From positions 1,482,411 to 1,546,410 of the forward strand of contig JAOQAE010000002.1 in the NCBI GenBank assembly GCA_025963725.1: a stretch of 64,000 nt of DNA. Direction: 5' to 3'. Positions within the stretch are counted from its first letter, which is position 1. Each line of letters starts with the position of its first letter. A program made the position numbers and the translations under genes. Under the pieces are notes generated by a model. The model searched no databases. It saw nothing but the letters and a program-made list of their open reading frames with translations, and was not told the origin of the DNA. Below are positions 61,216-64,000 of the stretch, in pieces. Source of the stretch: Bacteroidota bacterium (GTDB lineage Bacteria; Bacteroidota; Bacteroidia; 2-12-FULL-35-15).

Positions 61216-61372
61216 TGCGCCTCCTTTTTAAGAATGTGTAGGGAAAGAATTTATCTTATAACGGAGCGCAAATAAAAAGACACAGATTTTCGAAAGGAAT
61301 TTAATTCGTGGAGGAGATACTAAATGTGAAGGCGATAACGTTACGCGATGCTGCAGGCAAGGGATATACTGC

Positions 61373-61735
61373 TTAAAACAGCTTCCACACAGTTTCCTTA
61401 AAACCGATGAACACGCCGGCTTCGCGCACTTCAACAGGATATGTTTCCACCACATCACCCAGCCCGCTTTTGGCACGGCCGGTCTTTAAGTCAAAATGAT
61501 AACGGTGCAGCGGACAAACAACGCTTCCTTCGGCCGTGCAATAACCGTTTCCCAATGAAGCACCATTGTGCGGGCATTTATCATTCACAGCGAAAAAGCC
61601 TTCGGCAGTATGCGCGAGGCAGATCTTCTTTTTCCCCACATGCATCGTTGTCACGTGCCCTTCCTTTACCATCATGGCGGCAGCTTCAGCGGAATCAAAC
61701 AGCTTATACCAATTGAGCTTTTTCTCGAATAGCAT
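61373..61735 (-). CDS. Rieske [2Fe-2S] protein
   Basis: The 120-residue protein carries the Rieske ligands in VNDKCPHNGASLGNGYC (CxH) and GSVVCPLHRYHFDL (CxxH), holding a [2Fe-2S] cluster. It is single-domain with no signal peptide, like ferredoxin components of oxygenases or small NirD-type proteins. No oxygenase partner is adjacent, so its electron partner is unknown. A TAnnTTTG box sits only 4 nt before its ATG. Confidence 0.9.
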   Translation of the reverse strand: MLFEKKLNWYKLFDSAEAAAMMVKEGHVTTMHVGKKKICLAHTAEGFFAVNDKCPHNGASLGNGYCTAEGSVVCPLHRYHFDLKTGRAKSGLGDVVETYPVEVREAGVFIGFKETVWKLF

Positions 61736-61739
61736 AGAT

Positions 61740-61747
61740 CAAACTTA
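61740..61747 (-). promoter_or_regulatory. TAnnTTTG box only 4 nt before an ATG
   Basis: On the minus strand TAAGTTTG ends 4 nt before the Rieske start codon at 61735. As with the HD gene, this predicts a nearly leaderless transcript. Confidence 0.45.
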
Positions 61748-61804
61748 CGGAAATATTACTAAACTTCATGTCGTAACACGGCATGACATAATCTCAGTGA
61801 TAGC

Positions 61805-64000
61805 TTATATCCTGTGCTTCCTCTTCAGCATCGAATAATCAAGGTAATACAGCAGCCTGATGGAAAAGCTGTTGGATTGCGGGGAGCGGAACGTTTCATC
61901 CACGTCATCCGAGAAATCTTCGATCACCTGCCGGCCGAATGTATAGATCGCATTCTTCCAAACAAAGCTTACTTCGCTGCCTGGGGAGAACTGCCATTTA
62001 TAAACGAGGTCGATGTTGAAGGCATTAAAATTCACATTGGAATTGCCGGCATACTGGTTATCATCAAACAGCAATCCCTTATCGCCGAGCGTATAATATT
62101 GCCTGTACTCCGCTTTCGACCAGTAATGGCGGCCGCGGAGCGAGAGTGACATTTTATTCGTAAAAATATAATTTACGTTCAGCTCGTTCGTGATGGTCAG
62201 CACGCTTCTCCTGCCGAAGGTGATCACATCCGAACTCTCATCGTAATTCACAAAGCCGATGTCGTCATGCTGGTACAGCCTGTTGTAGCTGTACACAAAG
62301 GAAAGCTTGTTGTTCACGCGAAAGCGCGGATCGAACCCGAATGAGATGTTATAGCGGTTGTTCTCCTCAAAGTACCGGTAGTTCACGCGGCCGTCGAGGG
62401 CAAAGCGCCTCCGGTAATCGGAAGAGAACCAGTAATAGCCCGTGTAATCCTTTGGATAGGCGTAGTAATGGCCTTTCACCCTCGGCTCCCAGTGGTCGTA
62501 GGTAACAATGGGCTCGAGGTTAAATCCTGCGCCGGTGGAAAGGAATGAGCGCGTGAATGTGGTATAGGCCTCGCCGAAGATATTGAAGTTCCATAAAAAG
62601 CCCGGCTGGTAAAGACGCGAATAACCCACGCCGCCGGAAACTGCGAAATCATTCAGTCTCCAGAAGGGCGTGAAAATATTATATCCTGCATTCGCGTATG
62701 TTTCCACGGTATTGTTCATGAAAGAGATCCCCAGGTCGTTCGGATCATAGGTATCACTTTTTACATTCGCTGAAATGCTGTACGTCAGCTTTCCGCTGAT
62801 CTTCCCGGCACGCAGGGCGTATGCATATCCCAGCACCGGCTTCGCAGAATCGGAAAAGTACAGCTGGCTTACAGCCCCGTTGCCATTAATGGCATACGTA
62901 TTTTTTTTGTCGGCGAATTTAAATTCGGTGCCGGTCACATTCGCATCATACGCTTTTCCTTCGCGTGTTACATTGGTATTGATCAGGCTGATGTAGGAAT
63001 TATTTTTCAGGGCCTGGTCAAACACCAGCACGTTGTAATTGGTAAGCGGCTGCGTGAGCACCTTTCTTGTATTCCCGGCAGAATCAGAGATCACCGCGTA
63101 GGTATTCGCGGATGTTGCATTGAACACCCCGATCCCGAGGTTTCCCCTTGTACGGCCTGAAAGTTTGGTTGCATTGATCAGCTGTGTACTTCCGGGATTT
63201 TCCTTTACGTATTCGCCTTCGTGCAGCTCCGCATAGGGCGCATAATAATCCAGCGGAACACCGCCCACGCGCCTCGAATAGAACAGCCCGCCCTTATTGA
63301 ACAGCTCCGTGCCTTCCGTAAAGAACTGCCGGTTCTCATTATACTGCACTTCAAAAGGCGAAAGGTTCAGTACCTGGTTATCGCTTTGCACCTGCCCGAA
63401 ATCGGGAACCAGCGTCATATCCAGCGTGAAGCTTTCATTGATGCCGTACTTGATGTCCATGCCGCCGTTAAGTGAATATGTATTATTGCTCTTCCCCGGA
63501 AGGTCATACGGATAGTTTTCGAGGTAGGCCGAAACGTATGGCGTAACGGAAAGCCGTAAAGGTGATTTAATATCCGTAATACCGTTGAGGTCGCCGCTCT
63601 GGTTGATCAGCCCGTCAGCTTCCGGCTTTATCTCATTCCAGAATGCATCCTCACGCGTGCGCCTCACCTTCCGGATAATGTTCAGGCCGAACTTTTGCTC
63701 GGCTACATTTGGAAAGCGCAATGCGGAATAAGGGATCCTGAATTCGACAACCCATCCTTTATCGCTGATCTTCACCTGGCTTTGCCAAACAGCGTTCCAG
63801 TTCAGGTCCTGCCCCTGCGAGGAATAGCGGGCATCCAGCTGAACACCGGCGGCAGTGACAAAAAAACCATAGGCATTGATATCGTCGTTGTAAGTATCGA
63901 GAAAAAATCCGAAGGCATCGGCGTTGGCTTCATTATCGCGCTGGCTGAGCTCGTGGAGAATGCTGTCGGGGTTGCTGTCGTACAGCATAGCGCCTACATA
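61805..64000 (-). CDS. DUF5916 outer-membrane protein, 5' end missing
   Basis: The frame is open to the window edge; the first 4 codons visible (YVGA) precede the internal Met at 63988. About 731 residues are visible. They match the DUF5916/CBM9-associated family: DSNPDSILHELSQRDNEANA and DTYNDDINAYGFFVTAAGVQ near the visible start, then NEIKPEADGLINQSGDLNG. A long Tyr/Asn-rich series of strands is typical of a large outer-membrane barrel. Function is unknown; many DUF5916 proteins sit with polysaccharide genes. Confidence 0.88.
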   Translation of the reverse strand, partial: YVGAMLYDSNPDSILHELSQRDNEANADAFGFFLDTYNDDINAYGFFVTAAGVQLDARYSSQGQDLNWNAVWQSQVKISDKGWVVEFRIPYSALRFPNVAEQKFGLNIIRKVRRTREDAFWNEIKPEADGLINQSGDLNGITDIKSPLRLSVTPYVSAYLENYPYDLPGKSNNTYSLNGGMDIKYGINESFTLDMTLVPDFGQVQSDNQVLNLSPFEVQYNENRQFFTEGTELFNKGGLFYSRRVGGVPLDYYAPYAELHEGEYVKENPGSTQLINATKLSGRTRGNLGIGVFNATSANTYAVISDSAGNTRKVLTQPLTNYNVLVFDQALKNNSYISLINTNVTREGKAYDANVTGTEFKFADKKNTYAINGNGAVSQLYFSDSAKPVLGYAYALRAGKISGKLTYSISANVKSDTYDPNDLGISFMNNTVETYANAGYNIFTPFWRLNDFAVSGGVGYSRLYQPGFLWNFNIFGEAYTTFTRSFLSTGAGFNLEPIVTYDHWEPRVKGHYYAYPKDYTGYYWFSSDYRRRFALDGRVNYRYFEENNRYNISFGFDPRFRVNNKLSFVYSYNRLYQHDDIGFVNYDESSDVITFGRRSVLTITNELNVNYIFTNKMSLSLRGRHYWSKAEYRQYYTLGDKGLLFDDNQYAGNSNVNFNAFNIDLVYKWQFSPGSEVSFVWKNAIYTFGRQVIEDFSDDVDETFRSPQSNSFSIRLLYYLDYSMLKRKHRI

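Overview
The window is a piece of a Bacteroidota chromosome of moderate GC. Supporting signs are a Por/type IX secretion regulator (PorX), several secreted proteins with the C-terminal sorting domain of type IX cargo, a fused LpxC-FabZ lipid A enzyme, recurrent TAnnTTTG promoter boxes usually 18-46 nt before start codons, and very little use of Shine-Dalgarno sites. No rRNA, tRNA, CRISPR array, integrase or transposase is visible. The proline dehydrogenase gene at the left edge and a DUF5916 gene at the right edge are cut by the window.

Layout. 1-5.3 kb: end of a proline dehydrogenase gene, then a TetR-controlled tripartite drug-efflux operon (TetR, TolC-type, HlyD-type, EmrB-type). 5.5-11.5 kb: a PDZ-hydrolase fusion, alanine dehydrogenase and a large repeat-rich type IX adhesin. 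11.5-19.4 kb: a core block with tsaE, a small exported protein and porX, divergent from an HD phosphohydrolase, lpxD, lpxC/fabZ, lpxA and an ABC ATPase. The ABC gene has no ordinary start codon and is followed by a decayed partial copy of itself. 19.4-24.7 kb: MITE-like repeats, a CotH-domain type IX cargo protein, a cold-shock protein and an elongation factor P with an unusual tip loop.

24.8-33 kb holds the most notable system, a complete cyanophycin locus: two different cyanophycin synthetases, an isoaspartyl peptidase, a ferritin-like protein and an intracellular cyanophycinase. Together these could build, depolymerise and recycle the Asp-Arg nitrogen store. The first synthetase keeps an HxxEH metallopeptidase-like motif in its N-domain; the second has lost it while keeping both ATP sites. 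This suggests one enzyme makes primers and the other mainly elongates. Several proteins in and next to the locus carry Lys/Ala-rich histone-H1-like tails.

33-40 kb: stress and envelope genes (WrbA, an acidic disordered protein, MscS channel, SemiSWEET), another type IX protein, a second divergent LpxD and a GAF-SpoIIE phosphatase. 40-47.6 kb: a surface-polysaccharide locus (Wzy/ligase-like, two Wzz-like proteins, Wzx flippase, FkbM methyltransferase, GT4 glycosyltransferase). 47.6-64 kb: RNase HII, a DUF3352 protein, an OmpA protein with calcium-type repeats, small secreted proteins, an MBL hydrolase, a GT39 glycosyltransferase, a secreted GH16 glucanase with a barrel partner, a Rieske protein and the DUF5916 outer-membrane protein. 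Intergenic regions contain at least five families of short non-coding repeats.
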